Positions 8,482 through 17,112 of a stretch of 64,000 nt of DNA are shown here, one piece after another. The translations under genes were made by a program, and so were the position numbers. Each line of letters opens with the position of its first letter. Position 1 is the first letter of the stretch. Source of the DNA: Arthrobacter sp. SLBN-83 (lineage in GTDB: Bacteria > Actinomycetota > Actinomycetes > Actinomycetales > Micrococcaceae); NCBI RefSeq assembly GCF_006715285.1, contig NZ_VFMX01000001.1, forward strand, positions 1,488,001-1,552,000, read 5' to 3'. Under the pieces are notes generated by a model. It did not search any database, had not been told where the DNA came from, and was given only the letters and a program-made list of their open reading frames with translations.

Positions 8482-9537
8482 ATGGAAACGATCACGATCG
8501 TTGGCGGTGGTATCGCCGGGCTCGCCCTCGCGGCGGCGTTGGACCCCAGCCGCTTCCAGGTAACCGTCTACGAGAAACGCCCCGGGCTGCCCACTGTGGG
8601 CAATGCGCTGGGCATGTGGCCAAATGCCCAGCGGGCACTGGCGCGGCTTGGAATCCTTGAGGAGGCGCGGGCGGTCAGCCCGGTGCTGGGCAGCGGCTCG
8701 GTCCGCAACGGCCAGGGGGAACCCTGGGTCACTGTCGACGCGGGCGGGATGTTCGGCATTTCCCGGATTGACCTGATCCGGCTGCTGGATGAAGCAGTGC
8801 CCGCAACCGTCCGACGGGTCACTGAGACTGTACAGGCGGTGCCCGCAGACGGCAGCCTGGTGGTGGGCGCCGACGGTGTCCACAGCATGGTCCGACGTGC
8901 GGCCTGGGGCGGGGCCACCGATGCCCGCCTCACCCCTTACCTTGCTCTTCGCGGCACCCTCCCCACTCCGGTTGGGCCGGATGAGGTGGGCGAGTACTGG
9001 GGCCGCGGCGACCTGTTCGGGATGGCCGCTGCCCGGGGAGGCTCCTTTTGGTACGCGAGCTACCGGTCGGACCTCGGCCCTTACGGAATAGACCCAGCGT
9101 CGGCCCTCGAGCAGGCACGGGCACGCTTCGCCAACCATGCCCCCGCCATCCGCCGTGCCCTGGCCGCGGCCACACCGGAGGAATGCCTGGTCCAGCGCCT
9201 GTGGACGGTGCCTCGCCTGGGCTCCTACGTCAGCGGCAGGAGGGTGCTCATTGGGGATGCCGCCCACGCCATGATGCCAACCCTGGGCCGCGGGGCCTGC
9301 GAGTCGCTGGTGGACGCGGTCACGCTGGCTGACTTCCTCAACACCCTTCCCGAGGACCAGGCGCTGCGGGCCTACAACAGGCAGCGGCGGCTGCGCACCC
9401 GTGCCGTGAGCGTGGCCTCGTCAGCGCTCGGACGGATTGCGCTCGCCGACCGTGCCCAGCCGCTGCGGGACCGCGTGCTCAGCCTTGCCCGACGGCGGAA
9501 CGCAACGGCCGCCGTCGGCAGCACTGCCGGAGGCTGA
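8482..9537 (+). CDS. FAD-dependent monooxygenase (PHBH fold)
   Basis: A 351-residue flavoprotein. GGGIAG near residue 8 is the ADP-binding turn, LVVGADGVHS the DG motif near residue 130, and VLIGDAAHAMMPTLGRGACES the FAD motif near residue 255. It is shorter than most family members (about 380-400), chiefly in the substrate domain. It is divergent from a TetR repressor, a common arrangement for inducible oxidation of a xenobiotic or secondary metabolite. Substrate unknown. Its stop abuts the convergent ABC permease. Confidence 0.9.
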   Translation: METITIVGGGIAGLALAAALDPSRFQVTVYEKRPGLPTVGNALGMWPNAQRALARLGILEEARAVSPVLGSGSVRNGQGEPWVTVDAGGMFGISRIDLIRLLDEAVPATVRRVTETVQAVPADGSLVVGADGVHSMVRRAAWGGATDARLTPYLALRGTLPTPVGPDEVGEYWGRGDLFGMAAARGGSFWYASYRSDLGPYGIDPASALEQARARFANHAPAIRRALAAATPEECLVQRLWTVPRLGSYVSGRRVLIGDAAHAMMPTLGRGACESLVDAVTLADFLNTLPEDQALRAYNRQRRLRTRAVSVASSALGRIALADRAQPLRDRVLSLARRRNATAAVGSTAGG

Positions 9538-11361
9538 TCAGCGGACGGCAGCCGCGGGACGCGTGGCGTCATCCTCACCCGGCGCCTGCGCGTCCTGGGG
9601 TCCAGGACCGGGAGCCTGCGAAGCGGAAGGCAGTGCGGGCAGACGCTTCCTTGTCCCGCGCCGGCCGGACCTGCCATACACCAGGTACATCGTCACACCC
9701 GTAATGACCATGAGGAGCACCGTGTAAACGAAGGTATTGGCAATTCCCTCAGTTCCCTCGGCCCCGTCAGTGTTGGCCTTGATCACCAGGCCCAGCGGCT
9801 GGACCAGCGGATGGGCAAGGAAGATGGCAGTGTCATAGTCGTCCAGCAGGCTGTTGAAATTCAGTGCGGTGATGGCGGCCGCGGCCGGCAGCACCAGCGG
9901 CAGGAGGATCCGCCGGAAGACGTAAAGTGTCTTGGCGCCCATGATGGCTGCAGCCTCTTCCAGCGAGGAGTTCATGGAGGCAAAGGACGCTTTGAGCATC
10001 CGGAGCGTGAACGGGATCTTCACCGTGACAAACGCGATAAGCAGGATCACGGTGGTTCCGGTCAGGACGGCACCTCCCACCAGCGGACTGGGATGGTCGT
10101 AACTGACGATTAAGCCGAGGGCCAGCAGCGCGGAGGGCAGGATCCAAGGGATGTGCAGCAGGTACTCAAAGGCCGAGGCCACCCAGTTCCTGTATTTCTG
10201 CAGCAGCCGGGCCACGAAAAGGAGTCCGCCGACGGCGATAACGGCTGCCAGGGCGCTGTACACCACGCTCACGATGAACGGCCGGATCCCTGACTCCTGG
10301 GTGAGGACGCGAACGTAGTTCTCCATTGTCAGGTTGGCGAGCGAAAGCTGTCCGGTCTGGATGGCCGCCCCGTCGGCAAAGGAATAAAGCACGATCAACA
10401 CGACCGGAAGCGTGTAGATGGCGAAGAGTAGATACGCCACAGCATGCACGGCCAGGTTGGCTGCGGGGTTTCGGATTTCCTGCTTTTGCAGTTCCGAGGA
10501 CACCTTTGACACGGAAAAGTAGGTGCCGCCCCTCTCCAGGCGGGACATCACGGCGAGCATCAGGATGGTGGCCACGCCGAGGATTACGGCCAGCAGCGCG
10601 GCCAGGTCGCGCGAGGTGGGGCTGTTGGTAAACGTCAGGATCATCGGTGTGATGGTCTGGAAATCCCGGCCACCCAGCACCTGGGGTGCGCTCAATGCAC
10701 CCAGGCCGGTAAGGAACGACAGGATGGTGACGGCGAACAGTGTGGGTTTGAGCATGGGCAGGACAATTCGCCGCAGGATGGTCCACGTGGAGGCGCCAAG
10801 ATTACGTGCGGCCTCGATGGTCTGGTAGTCGATGCCTTTGAGCGCATTCGCCACGAACAGCATGTGGTTGGTGGTGGTGGCAAAGGTCATCACCACCAGG
10901 ACGGCGAAGAACCCTGAGAACCAGCCCGGGTCCATGCCGGGAACCATCTTGACCAGCAGCGAGGTGACAATGCCCTTCTCGCCGTAGATGAATTTGTAGC
11001 CCGCCGCCAGCACGATGCCGCCGTAGATGAAGGTGGAGGCATAGCCCAGGAAGAGGATCCTGGAGCCGCGGATGCGGAAGTAGTGCGTGACCAGGACGAT
11101 AAAGACCCCCACCACATTGACGGTGACGGAGAGTGCGACGGCCAGGAGAAAGCTGTTGCCAAGGGCCTTCATTGCGCGCTGCGAGGAGAACAGCTTCTCG
11201 GCCGCCCGGCCCGAAAAGCTCCCGTCCGGAAAGAAAGTGGCGATCAGGATGTTGACGTTGGGCCAGACAAGGAAAGCGGCAATGAACCACGTGAGGACCA
11301 CTCCGACCACCAGGACGAAGGGGGAGCGAACCATGTGGCGCACCGTGGTGTTGGCACTCAT
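9538..11361 (-). CDS. ABC transporter permease, two fused transmembrane domains (iron/2-aminoethylphosphonate type)
   Basis: A 607-residue protein with two binding-protein-dependent permease domains in tandem. Each has an EAA loop, EAARNLGASTWTILRRIVLP near residue 190 and EEAAAIMGAKTLYVFRRILLP near residue 470, where the ATPase docks. This fused layout is typical of FbpB/ThiP relatives and 2-aminoethylphosphonate permeases. It overlaps the upstream ATPase gene by four bases (ATGA), so the two are translationally coupled. The tail after the last helix is Arg/Pro-rich. Confidence 0.92.
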   Translation of the reverse strand: MSANTTVRHMVRSPFVLVVGVVLTWFIAAFLVWPNVNILIATFFPDGSFSGRAAEKLFSSQRAMKALGNSFLLAVALSVTVNVVGVFIVLVTHYFRIRGSRILFLGYASTFIYGGIVLAAGYKFIYGEKGIVTSLLVKMVPGMDPGWFSGFFAVLVVMTFATTTNHMLFVANALKGIDYQTIEAARNLGASTWTILRRIVLPMLKPTLFAVTILSFLTGLGALSAPQVLGGRDFQTITPMILTFTNSPTSRDLAALLAVILGVATILMLAVMSRLERGGTYFSVSKVSSELQKQEIRNPAANLAVHAVAYLLFAIYTLPVVLIVLYSFADGAAIQTGQLSLANLTMENYVRVLTQESGIRPFIVSVVYSALAAVIAVGGLLFVARLLQKYRNWVASAFEYLLHIPWILPSALLALGLIVSYDHPSPLVGGAVLTGTTVILLIAFVTVKIPFTLRMLKASFASMNSSLEEAAAIMGAKTLYVFRRILLPLVLPAAAAITALNFNSLLDDYDTAIFLAHPLVQPLGLVIKANTDGAEGTEGIANTFVYTVLLMVITGVTMYLVYGRSGRRGTRKRLPALPSASQAPGPGPQDAQAPGEDDATRPAAAVR

Positions 11362-12422
11362 GGCAGGGCGACCGCCTGGTCCCGGGTCAAGGCAACGCCC
11401 GTGTCCGGGTGGTACTGGAGGATGTGTTCCGGCCGGACATAGACCGTTGTACCCGTACCGGCGTCAGGGTGGGTAGCGCCGTCCTCCCTGACCAGGAGGC
11501 GGATGTCAGCCCCGTGGCTGCGGACAACGTACCGGCTGTGGAGGCCGTGGTACGTGCGCGAGACCACGGTGGCGGACAGTCCGACGGCATCGCCTCCGGC
11601 CACAGGCTGGTCCAGTGAGGCTTTTTCCACCCGCAGGTACGACTTGGCGTCGGTGCTGAGCCCGGCTCCGGAGAGCCGATTAACCTCTGCCACAAACTCC
11701 GGTGTCAGGGCCGAGCTGTCGCCAATGAAGTTGCAGACGAACTCGGTGGCGGCATGGTCGTAGATGTCCTGCGGCGTCCCGACCTGCTCAATGACGCCTT
11801 TGTTGAACACGGCCACGCGGTCACTCATGGCGAGTGCCTCGTCCTGGTCATGGGTGACGTACACGGTGGTGATGCCAAACTCGCTTTGCAGGTCTTTTAG
11901 CTGCTGGCGCAACTGGTGCCTCAGCTTGGCGTCAAGGTTGGACAGCGGCTCGTCCAGCAGCAGGATCTTCGGCCGCAGCACCAGGGCACGCGCAACGGCC
12001 ACCCGCTGCTGCTGGCCCCCGGAAAGTTCTGCCACATTTTTCGCCAGTTGCTCGTCGCTGAGCTCCACCCGCCGCGCAATATCCCGGACGAGGCGGTCGC
12101 TGTCAGCTGCTTTTTCCTTCCGGACCCGGAGCCCGAAAGCGATGTTCTCCCACACGCTCATGCTGGGGAAAAGGGCATAGTTCTGGAACACCATACCCAC
12201 CTGCCGCTTATCGCTGGGAAGGCGGGTGACGTCCTTTCCGTCCACACGAATGGTGCCCTTGGCCGGCTGGATAAAGCCGGCCAAGGTGCGCAGTGCCGTG
12301 GTCTTCCCGCAACCGGAGGGCCCCAGCAGGGTGAAGAATTCGCCCGGTCGGACATGCAGGTCCAGGCGTGGAATGGCGGTGAAATCGCCAAAGGTAACTT
12401 CGATGTTCTCCAAGCGGATCAT
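11358..12422 (-). CDS. ABC transporter ATP-binding protein (MalK/PotA-like with TOBE domain)
   Basis: A 354-residue ATPase. Walker A GPSGCGKTT near residue 35, Q-loop VFQNYALFP, signature LSGGQQQR near residue 135, Walker B ILLLDEP, switch H in THDQDEA; a TOBE-type regulatory region occupies the last 110 residues. It is the middle gene of the binding protein, ATPase, permease operon. This subgroup energises import of iron, phosphonate, spermidine, thiamine or sulfate; the specificity comes from the partners. Confidence 0.94.
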   Translation of the reverse strand: MIRLENIEVTFGDFTAIPRLDLHVRPGEFFTLLGPSGCGKTTALRTLAGFIQPAKGTIRVDGKDVTRLPSDKRQVGMVFQNYALFPSMSVWENIAFGLRVRKEKAADSDRLVRDIARRVELSDEQLAKNVAELSGGQQQRVAVARALVLRPKILLLDEPLSNLDAKLRHQLRQQLKDLQSEFGITTVYVTHDQDEALAMSDRVAVFNKGVIEQVGTPQDIYDHAATEFVCNFIGDSSALTPEFVAEVNRLSGAGLSTDAKSYLRVEKASLDQPVAGGDAVGLSATVVSRTYHGLHSRYVVRSHGADIRLLVREDGATHPDAGTGTTVYVRPEHILQYHPDTGVALTRDQAVALP

Positions 12423-12468
12423 GGCAAACCTGTCTGGTGTGGTGCGGGAACGGCGGGCGGAGGTCGGG

Positions 12469-13545
12469 CTAGGTCATGTATTCAAGCTCGATCTTCTCCA
12501 CCCAGGCGCCCATGTTCTTCTGCACGAAGTTCCAGTCGATGTCCTGCTGCTTAAGGTCCGCAAAGAAGTTCACCACCTCCGGATTGGCCTTTGCCTGGGC
12601 GCCCTTGTTGACGGGCATGGAGTTGAACTGCTGGGCGAACTCACCTTGGACATCGGCGCTGCCGAACCAGTCGATGAATTTCTGCGCCTGCTCCTTCTTC
12701 TTGGTCCCCTTCACGAGGGCTATTTGCTCCACTGCAAGGGGGACGCCAACGGAGGGGACGACGGTGTCGACGTTCACCTTGAAGGACTTCTCGCGCTCAG
12801 CAATGATGGAGGACGGCATCTGGCCCATGTCCACTTCGCCGGACGCGATGCGGGCAAACAGGTCGGTTTTCGCTACGGCCGGGCTTCCGTTCTTGAAGTA
12901 CTGTTCAACCTGCTTCCAGCCTTCGTCGGAGATCCCCAAATCCCCGGACTCATCGCGGTAGCGCGACAGGATACCGGCGAAGACAAGCTGTGCCGTGGCG
13001 GTGCCCATGCCGGTGACCCGTTCGTAGCGGCTCTTGAATTCGTCCTTTGTCCAAAGGTCCGTCCAGTCCTTTGGTGCCGCATCTTTGCTGATCTTGTCTG
13101 AGTTGTAGCCCAGGAGGATGGCCTGCTTCACCAGGGGCCAGTACGTCTCCCCGTCGCCCAGGCCCTTGTCCACGTCACCAGCCCATTTGGGTTGGTAGGC
13201 CTCCAGCGCTCCCTCGTTCTTGACCTGCGAAAAGTACATGTTGTTCAGGCCGAAGGCGACGTCCGCGATGGGATTGTTCTTCTCGGCAATGAGCTTGTTG
13301 GTGGCATCAGCGCCGCCGGCACCCACAATCTCGATCTTGAAGCCGGCATCGGCGGCCTTCTTGGTAAGCCAATCGCCGCGGCCTTCGCCGTTGGAGTTGG
13401 TGTAAACAACAAGGGTGTCTGCTGACGCACCTGCCGCTGAACCGGAGGCTTCCCCGGACGAGGCCGGCGGGGACGAGGTGCCACCGCATCCGGCGAGAAG
13501 GGTGGCGGCGACGGCGGCGGCAACCAAGGTCTGCAATTTACGCAC
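12469..13545 (-). CDS. ABC transporter substrate-binding lipoprotein (AfuA/iron-phosphonate class)
   Basis: A 358-residue lipoprotein. Signal peptide MRKLQTLVAAAVAATLLAGC with lipobox LAGC, then a Ser/Ala/Gly linker, then a type II periplasmic-binding fold starting DTLVVYTNSNGEG. This opening and the later GLNNMYFS segment resemble proteins annotated for Fe3+ or 2-aminoethylphosphonate. It is first in the operon; the ATPase starts 46 bases downstream of its stop. Which ligand it binds cannot be read from sequence; no phosphonatase or siderophore gene is nearby. Confidence 0.9.
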   Translation of the reverse strand: MRKLQTLVAAAVAATLLAGCGGTSSPPASSGEASGSAAGASADTLVVYTNSNGEGRGDWLTKKAADAGFKIEIVGAGGADATNKLIAEKNNPIADVAFGLNNMYFSQVKNEGALEAYQPKWAGDVDKGLGDGETYWPLVKQAILLGYNSDKISKDAAPKDWTDLWTKDEFKSRYERVTGMGTATAQLVFAGILSRYRDESGDLGISDEGWKQVEQYFKNGSPAVAKTDLFARIASGEVDMGQMPSSIIAEREKSFKVNVDTVVPSVGVPLAVEQIALVKGTKKKEQAQKFIDWFGSADVQGEFAQQFNSMPVNKGAQAKANPEVVNFFADLKQQDIDWNFVQKNMGAWVEKIELEYMT

Positions 13546-13606
13546 GATCAGGACTCATTTCTGGACTGGAATCGGAGCATGTCCGCACAGCCTATAGCGG
13601 GGCATG

Positions 13607-13651
13607 ACGAAAACCGGGCTGTTATAGCTATCGATTCGATAAACAGCCCGG
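13607..13651 (-). terminator. Intrinsic terminator after the GNAT gene
   Basis: On the minus strand a stem CCGGGCTGTT (13642-13651) pairs with AACAGCCCGG (13614-13623) and is followed by TTTTCGT. It lies downstream of the leftward GNAT gene and upstream of the ABC operon, insulating the two. The 18-base loop holds its own palindrome TATCGATTCGATA, which might instead be an operator for the ABC operon. Confidence 0.7.
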
Positions 13652-13738
13652 CTGCTCACTTTGGACCAGTCGGGGAAACGGAGGACGCCCTGGGCGTGAA
13701 CCGGGGGCGAACGTTAGTGCTGGCCCTCCGGGTCCCCG

Positions 13739-14242
13739 CTAGGCCATCGCTGTCTGGGCTGCGCTGTGGGCGTTGATGGTTTTGGCGTAGCAGTGCGAGT
13801 GTTCCATCCCGATATAGGGGCCGAAGTTGGGGATGGGTTCAAATCCCGAGTTCTGGTAAAAGCTGCGGCCGTCAGGCTGGGCTGAACCGGCCTCCGCCTT
13901 GATCCGGGTAATGCCCTGGTTGAATGCCTGCGCCTCGAGCGCCGCCAGGATCGAACTGGCCACGCCGGAGCCGCGCGTGTACGGCAGTACGTAGAGGCGC
14001 TTGATCTCGGCCGTTGATCCATCCAGGATCCGCAGTCCGCCGCAGCCGACCGGTTGGCCGGAACCCTTGTCATACGCCACCAGGAACACCGCGCAGTCGG
14101 CGCCCGACGGCGGCGGGCCGGGTTCGTGGTCCGGCCGGCCAAAGCGGGCGTCCAGTTCGGCCTGTTGGGCGCGGCGCAGGTCCGCGCCTACGGGGTTGGA
14201 CCAGGAAACCTGCCGGATGTTCAGCCGGGGGTTGGTCTGCAT
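13739..14242 (-). CDS. GNAT family N-acetyltransferase
   Basis: A 167-residue acetyl-CoA-dependent acyltransferase. The central strand GGLRILDGSTAEIKRLYVLP leads into RGSGVASSIL, a slightly degenerate acetyl-CoA pyrophosphate loop near residues 105-115, and FYQNSGFEP is the usual C-terminal motif. It stands alone, ends at its own terminator, and is divergent from the MarR gene. Substrate unknown. Confidence 0.9.
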   Translation of the reverse strand: MQTNPRLNIRQVSWSNPVGADLRRAQQAELDARFGRPDHEPGPPPSGADCAVFLVAYDKGSGQPVGCGGLRILDGSTAEIKRLYVLPYTRGSGVASSILAALEAQAFNQGITRIKAEAGSAQPDGRSFYQNSGFEPIPNFGPYIGMEHSHCYAKTINAHSAAQTAMA

Positions 14243-14360
14243 AGCTGCCTCGATTCACCGGAGGGGTATGCCTGACAAGGCTAGGCGGGGGCGGTTACGC
14301 GGGCGTTTCCTGCTGGTTAGGGCTTGGCTAACGGCTGTGGGAGGCGGCACATCAAGTTAC

Positions 14361-14391
14361 TTGGCAGACTAGTTATCAGTTGGTCTAAAAT
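14361..14391 (+). promoter_or_regulatory. Leaderless promoter of marR with overlapping dyad
   Basis: TTGGCA (14361-14366) and TAAAAT (14386-14391) form a promoter with a 19-base spacer. Six bases separate TAAAAT from the ATG at 14398 and no ribosome site is visible, so the transcript is probably leaderless. The spacer is filled by AGACTAGTTATCAGTTGGTC, which has a close relative at 14917-14934. Confidence 0.5.
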
Positions 14392-14397
14392 GATCCC

Positions 14398-14913
14398 ATG
14401 GTTTCTACGGGCAACGAGGGATCCGGCTACTGGTACGGACCCGACGGGCAGCTGGACTACAGTGCAGCGGTGTTGAAGTCGCTCCGGGACTACCGGGCGG
14501 CTGAAACGGAAATCCGCCGCAACACCAGGGACTCAATGGGTATGGGCGAAACGGACATCCTTGCCCTGCGGTACCTGCTGAGGGTCCAGGCGTCGGGCAA
14601 GCAGGTTGTTCCGAAGGACCTCAGCCAGTTCCTCAATATTACTAGCGCTTCCACCACCTCGCTTATCGACAGGCTGGTGGCCAGTGGCCACGTTCGACGC
14701 GAGCCGCATCCCTCCGACCGCCGCTCCGTGGTGGTTGTACCAACGGTCGAATCCGATAAAGAGGTGCGCGAAACCCTTGGTGCCATGCACCGGCGGATGA
14801 TGTCCGTAGCGGAAAGCCTCACCGCGGACGAGGCACGCATCGTGGTCGATTTCCTCCAGCGCATGACCCAGTCACTCCAGGTGCATGAAAATGAGGAACT
14901 AAAAGTTCACTAG
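14398..14913 (+). CDS. MarR family regulator
   Basis: A 171-residue winged-helix protein. The HTH is PKDLSQFLNITSASTTSLID near residues 77-96, and the wing is RREPHPSDRRSVVVV, the typical MarR DxRxxxV pattern. MarR proteins are ligand- or redox-responsive repressors. Related sequence elements overlap its own promoter and the promoter of the next operon (14985 onward), so it probably controls itself and the Cys-rich protein/kinase pair. Confidence 0.92.
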   Translation: MVSTGNEGSGYWYGPDGQLDYSAAVLKSLRDYRAAETEIRRNTRDSMGMGETDILALRYLLRVQASGKQVVPKDLSQFLNITSASTTSLIDRLVASGHVRREPHPSDRRSVVVVPTVESDKEVRETLGAMHRRMMSVAESLTADEARIVVDFLQRMTQSLQVHENEELKVH

Positions 14914-14916
14914 GCT

Positions 14917-14955
14917 GACTAGCTAGTTGACCTAGTTATATGTATGCTTACGAAT
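14917..14955 (+). promoter_or_regulatory. Promoter and MarR-like site of the Cys-rich protein/kinase operon
   Basis: TTGACC (14927-14932) and TACGAA (14949-14954) are spaced by 16 bases. GACTAGCTAGTTGACCTA (14917-14934) overlaps the -35 box; it contains the palindrome ACTAGCTAGT and matches the marR promoter element apart from a 3-base gap and a few substitutions. Confidence 0.45.
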
Positions 14956-14984
14956 GTTCCTGATGTTGCTTTCCCAACGGAGTC

Positions 14985-15329
14985 GTGAGTGTCTTGGTTA
15001 CCTTCACCGAAGTTTCACCGCCTGATCCCCGCCTGGGCGCTGAAATCCCGGATACCCGCACTGACCTGCCGGAGACCTTCACGGACCTGACACGGCCTAC
15101 CCTGGACGGCACCACTGCGCCGCAGGGCGGATGTGCAGTCCACTGCGGAACTCCAATGCAGCTCGTGACGCCCGCCGTCGGCTTGGAAGCAGCGACCTAC
15201 ACCTTTGGGCCCGCCGATGCCGTCGGTACTGAGCTTCCGCCTGTCTGGCGTTGCGGCTGCGGGTTCCAGCTCGATGCCTGGTCCACTGATCCCCGGTGGG
15301 GGCATGCACCGCTGGTTTCCCTCGCATGA
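14985..15329 (+). CDS. Small Cys-rich hypothetical protein, coupled to the kinase
   Basis: A 114-residue protein I do not recognise. The first half is Pro/Thr/Asp-rich and probably flexible. The second half has a CxxxC (CAVHCGTPM) and, about 35 residues later, RCGCGFQLD, which looks like a degenerate zinc ribbon. The GTG start at 14985 has GGAG only two bases away; TTG at 14994 is a better-spaced alternative. Its stop overlaps the kinase ATG (ATGA), so the two are made together, and a role as kinase partner or substrate is a fair guess. Confidence 0.7.
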   Translation: MSVLVTFTEVSPPDPRLGAEIPDTRTDLPETFTDLTRPTLDGTTAPQGGCAVHCGTPMQLVTPAVGLEAATYTFGPADAVGTELPPVWRCGCGFQLDAWSTDPRWGHAPLVSLA

Positions 15330-16306
15330 GCCTCCTGGAAACAGCAGTTGCTGCGCCGCGCCCGGCCCAAGCGAAGGGCACCGTTGCCGGGCGTTGGCAG
15401 CTTCGGGAACGCCTGGGCCGTGGGTCTGCTGCCGAAGTTTTTCGGGCGGTGGACCTGGAGGGCGGTCCCGACGTAGCGGTGAAGATCGCTGCCGCCAACG
15501 GCCGGAAGCAGCACCAGCGCATACAAAACGAAGCGGGGGTCCTGGCCGGACTCAACCACCCCTCGATTGTGCGGCTCATTGCGCAGGGCGTCATGCCCGG
15601 CGGCGGTACCCACGCAGGGCGTCCTTTCCTGGTGGAGGAGCTGGCGCTGGGAACGAGCCTCGCCGACACCATCCGGTTGCAGAGCCCACGCCCAGCTGAG
15701 GTTGCACGCTGGGCGCGCGGCCTTTTCGAGGCGCTCGCTCACCTTCACGCCTGCGGCCTGGTGCACCGTGACATCAAGCCTGCAAACCTGATGCTGAGCG
15801 GACTGCGGAGAAGTCCCGTCCGGATCATTGATTTTGGTATTGCAGCTATGGCCGGGGCGGCCCCCGAGCCCGGAATTTCCTCCGGAACCGTCCATTACAT
15901 GAGCCCGGAGCAGGCTGCCGGCGGGGCAGCGGAGCCAGCGTGGGACGTGTACGCCATGGGGCTGGTCCTGCTGGAACTCCTCACCGGCACCAAGGCGTTT
16001 CCCGGTACGGCCGTCGAATCCCTCGTGGCCCGCACCTTGCGCTCGCCCGGGATCCCGGATTCCCTGGGCGACTGGGCTGTCCTGCTGCGTTCCCTGACGG
16101 CGATGGATCCCGGGGAACGTCCGACGGCGGCAGTCGCCGCGGCGATGGCGGCCCGGCTGATGACGGAGGTTCCGTCGCCCGGCCAAGGCATCCAGCGCAG
16201 CCTGCAGAGCCAAGGGAGCCAGCGCGGCCAGCGTGGCCAAACGGGTGCCGGGACGTGCCCGGCGACGCGGGCATCCTCCCTCCGGCGCCACCGGCAGCGG
16301 GCCTAG
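15326..16306 (+). CDS. Soluble eukaryotic-type Ser/Thr protein kinase
   Basis: A 326-residue kinase with all key residues: glycine loop GRGSAAEV, VAVK with Lys53, helix C Glu69, HRDIKPAN with Asp149 and Asn154, DFG with Asp169, and SGTVHYMSPEQ as the activation-segment end. There is no transmembrane helix or PASTA domain, unlike PknB; the kinase domain is followed by a Gln/Gly/Arg-rich basic tail. It shares an ATGA junction with the Cys-rich 114-residue protein. No phosphatase gene is adjacent. The 3' end overlaps the convergent histidine phosphatase by four bases. Confidence 0.93.
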   Translation: MSLLETAVAAPRPAQAKGTVAGRWQLRERLGRGSAAEVFRAVDLEGGPDVAVKIAAANGRKQHQRIQNEAGVLAGLNHPSIVRLIAQGVMPGGGTHAGRPFLVEELALGTSLADTIRLQSPRPAEVARWARGLFEALAHLHACGLVHRDIKPANLMLSGLRRSPVRIIDFGIAAMAGAAPEPGISSGTVHYMSPEQAAGGAAEPAWDVYAMGLVLLELLTGTKAFPGTAVESLVARTLRSPGIPDSLGDWAVLLRSLTAMDPGERPTAAVAAAMAARLMTEVPSPGQGIQRSLQSQGSQRGQRGQTGAGTCPATRASSLRRHRQRA

Positions 16307-16980
16307 GGAGCCGCTACGTCCCGTCCGGTTGGATCTCCGGCCGTTGGGTCTGCCAGGGCAAGGCCACCCACGGGGCTGCCGTCCCAATGGATCAGGGTCC
16401 AACCGGCAGCCGGGTCTCCCTCCAGCGCGACGATCCCGGTGTTGGCCAGGACATGGCGTGCTGCGAACTCGTGGTCAGCGCCATCTGCCCGGAGTCCTGC
16501 CCAAGTGCGGATGGCGGCACCATGGCTGACAATGGCAACCGTGCCGTGCTGCTGCCGTTCAGCCCGTTCCACCACTTGGGCGATGGCGGCGTCGAACCGC
16601 TCGAAAAAGGCGTGGCCGTCGGGCCCTGCGGTCATGCGGCGGTCCAGGTCACCGGCAGCCCAGGAGATCACCGTCCCCATGTAGCGCTTGTGGGCCTCGT
16701 GGTCCGTCAGCTTCTCCAGTGAGCCGGCCTCGATTTCGTGCAGCCCGTCCAGGACCTCGATATCGAGGGTGTGCAGCCGGGCAAGAGGGGCGGCGGTGAT
16801 TTGGGTCCTGACCAGGGTGGAGGCGTAGAGCGCCCCAATGCGTTCGTTGGCCAGTGCCCGCGCCATGGCTTCCGCCTGGCGTTCGCCCAGTTCGGTCAGG
16901 CCGGGCCCCGGGTGGTCGGTATCCAGTTGGCCCAGCACGTTGCCGGGGGTTTCGCCATGGCGGATCAGGAGCAGCTTCAT
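16303..16980 (-). CDS. Histidine phosphatase superfamily protein
   Basis: A 225-residue enzyme of the phosphoglycerate-mutase-like fold. LLIRHGET at residues 4-11 has the phospho-accepting His, Glu at HEIEAGSLE is the likely acid, and VSHGAAIRTW holds the second His. Members range from phosphoglycerate mutases to small-molecule phosphatases; the substrate is not determined. It stands 130 bases from purB in the same direction with a strong hairpin between. Confidence 0.92.
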   Translation of the reverse strand: MKLLLIRHGETPGNVLGQLDTDHPGPGLTELGERQAEAMARALANERIGALYASTLVRTQITAAPLARLHTLDIEVLDGLHEIEAGSLEKLTDHEAHKRYMGTVISWAAGDLDRRMTAGPDGHAFFERFDAAIAQVVERAERQQHGTVAIVSHGAAIRTWAGLRADGADHEFAARHVLANTGIVALEGDPAAGWTLIHWDGSPVGGLALADPTAGDPTGRDVAAP

Positions 16981-17052
16981 GTTCCCAGTTTCCCACCCCG
17001 GGCGGCTGTAACCGTGCGGCGGCAGCGGCGTTACCCTGCCGGATGCAAGGAA

Positions 17053-17081
17053 GGCGCCGGGCCTCCTCGAAGCCCGGCGCC
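17053..17081 (-). terminator. Hairpin after purB
   Basis: GGCGCCGGGC (17053-17062) and GCCCGGCGCC (17072-17081) form a perfect 10-pair stem with a 9-base loop, 30 bases past the purB stop. On the minus strand it is followed by TTCCTT rather than a full T-run. Confidence 0.65.
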
Positions 17082-17112
17082 GCCGTCGTACGTTCCTGCC
17101 CTGTCTGCGGGC

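Noticed and set aside
8425..9267. Upstream extension of the TetR frame to 9267 (460 codons in all)
   Set aside because: It runs antisense through the FAD monooxygenase, has non-protein-like composition, and would remove the operator region. The start at 8424 is the natural one.
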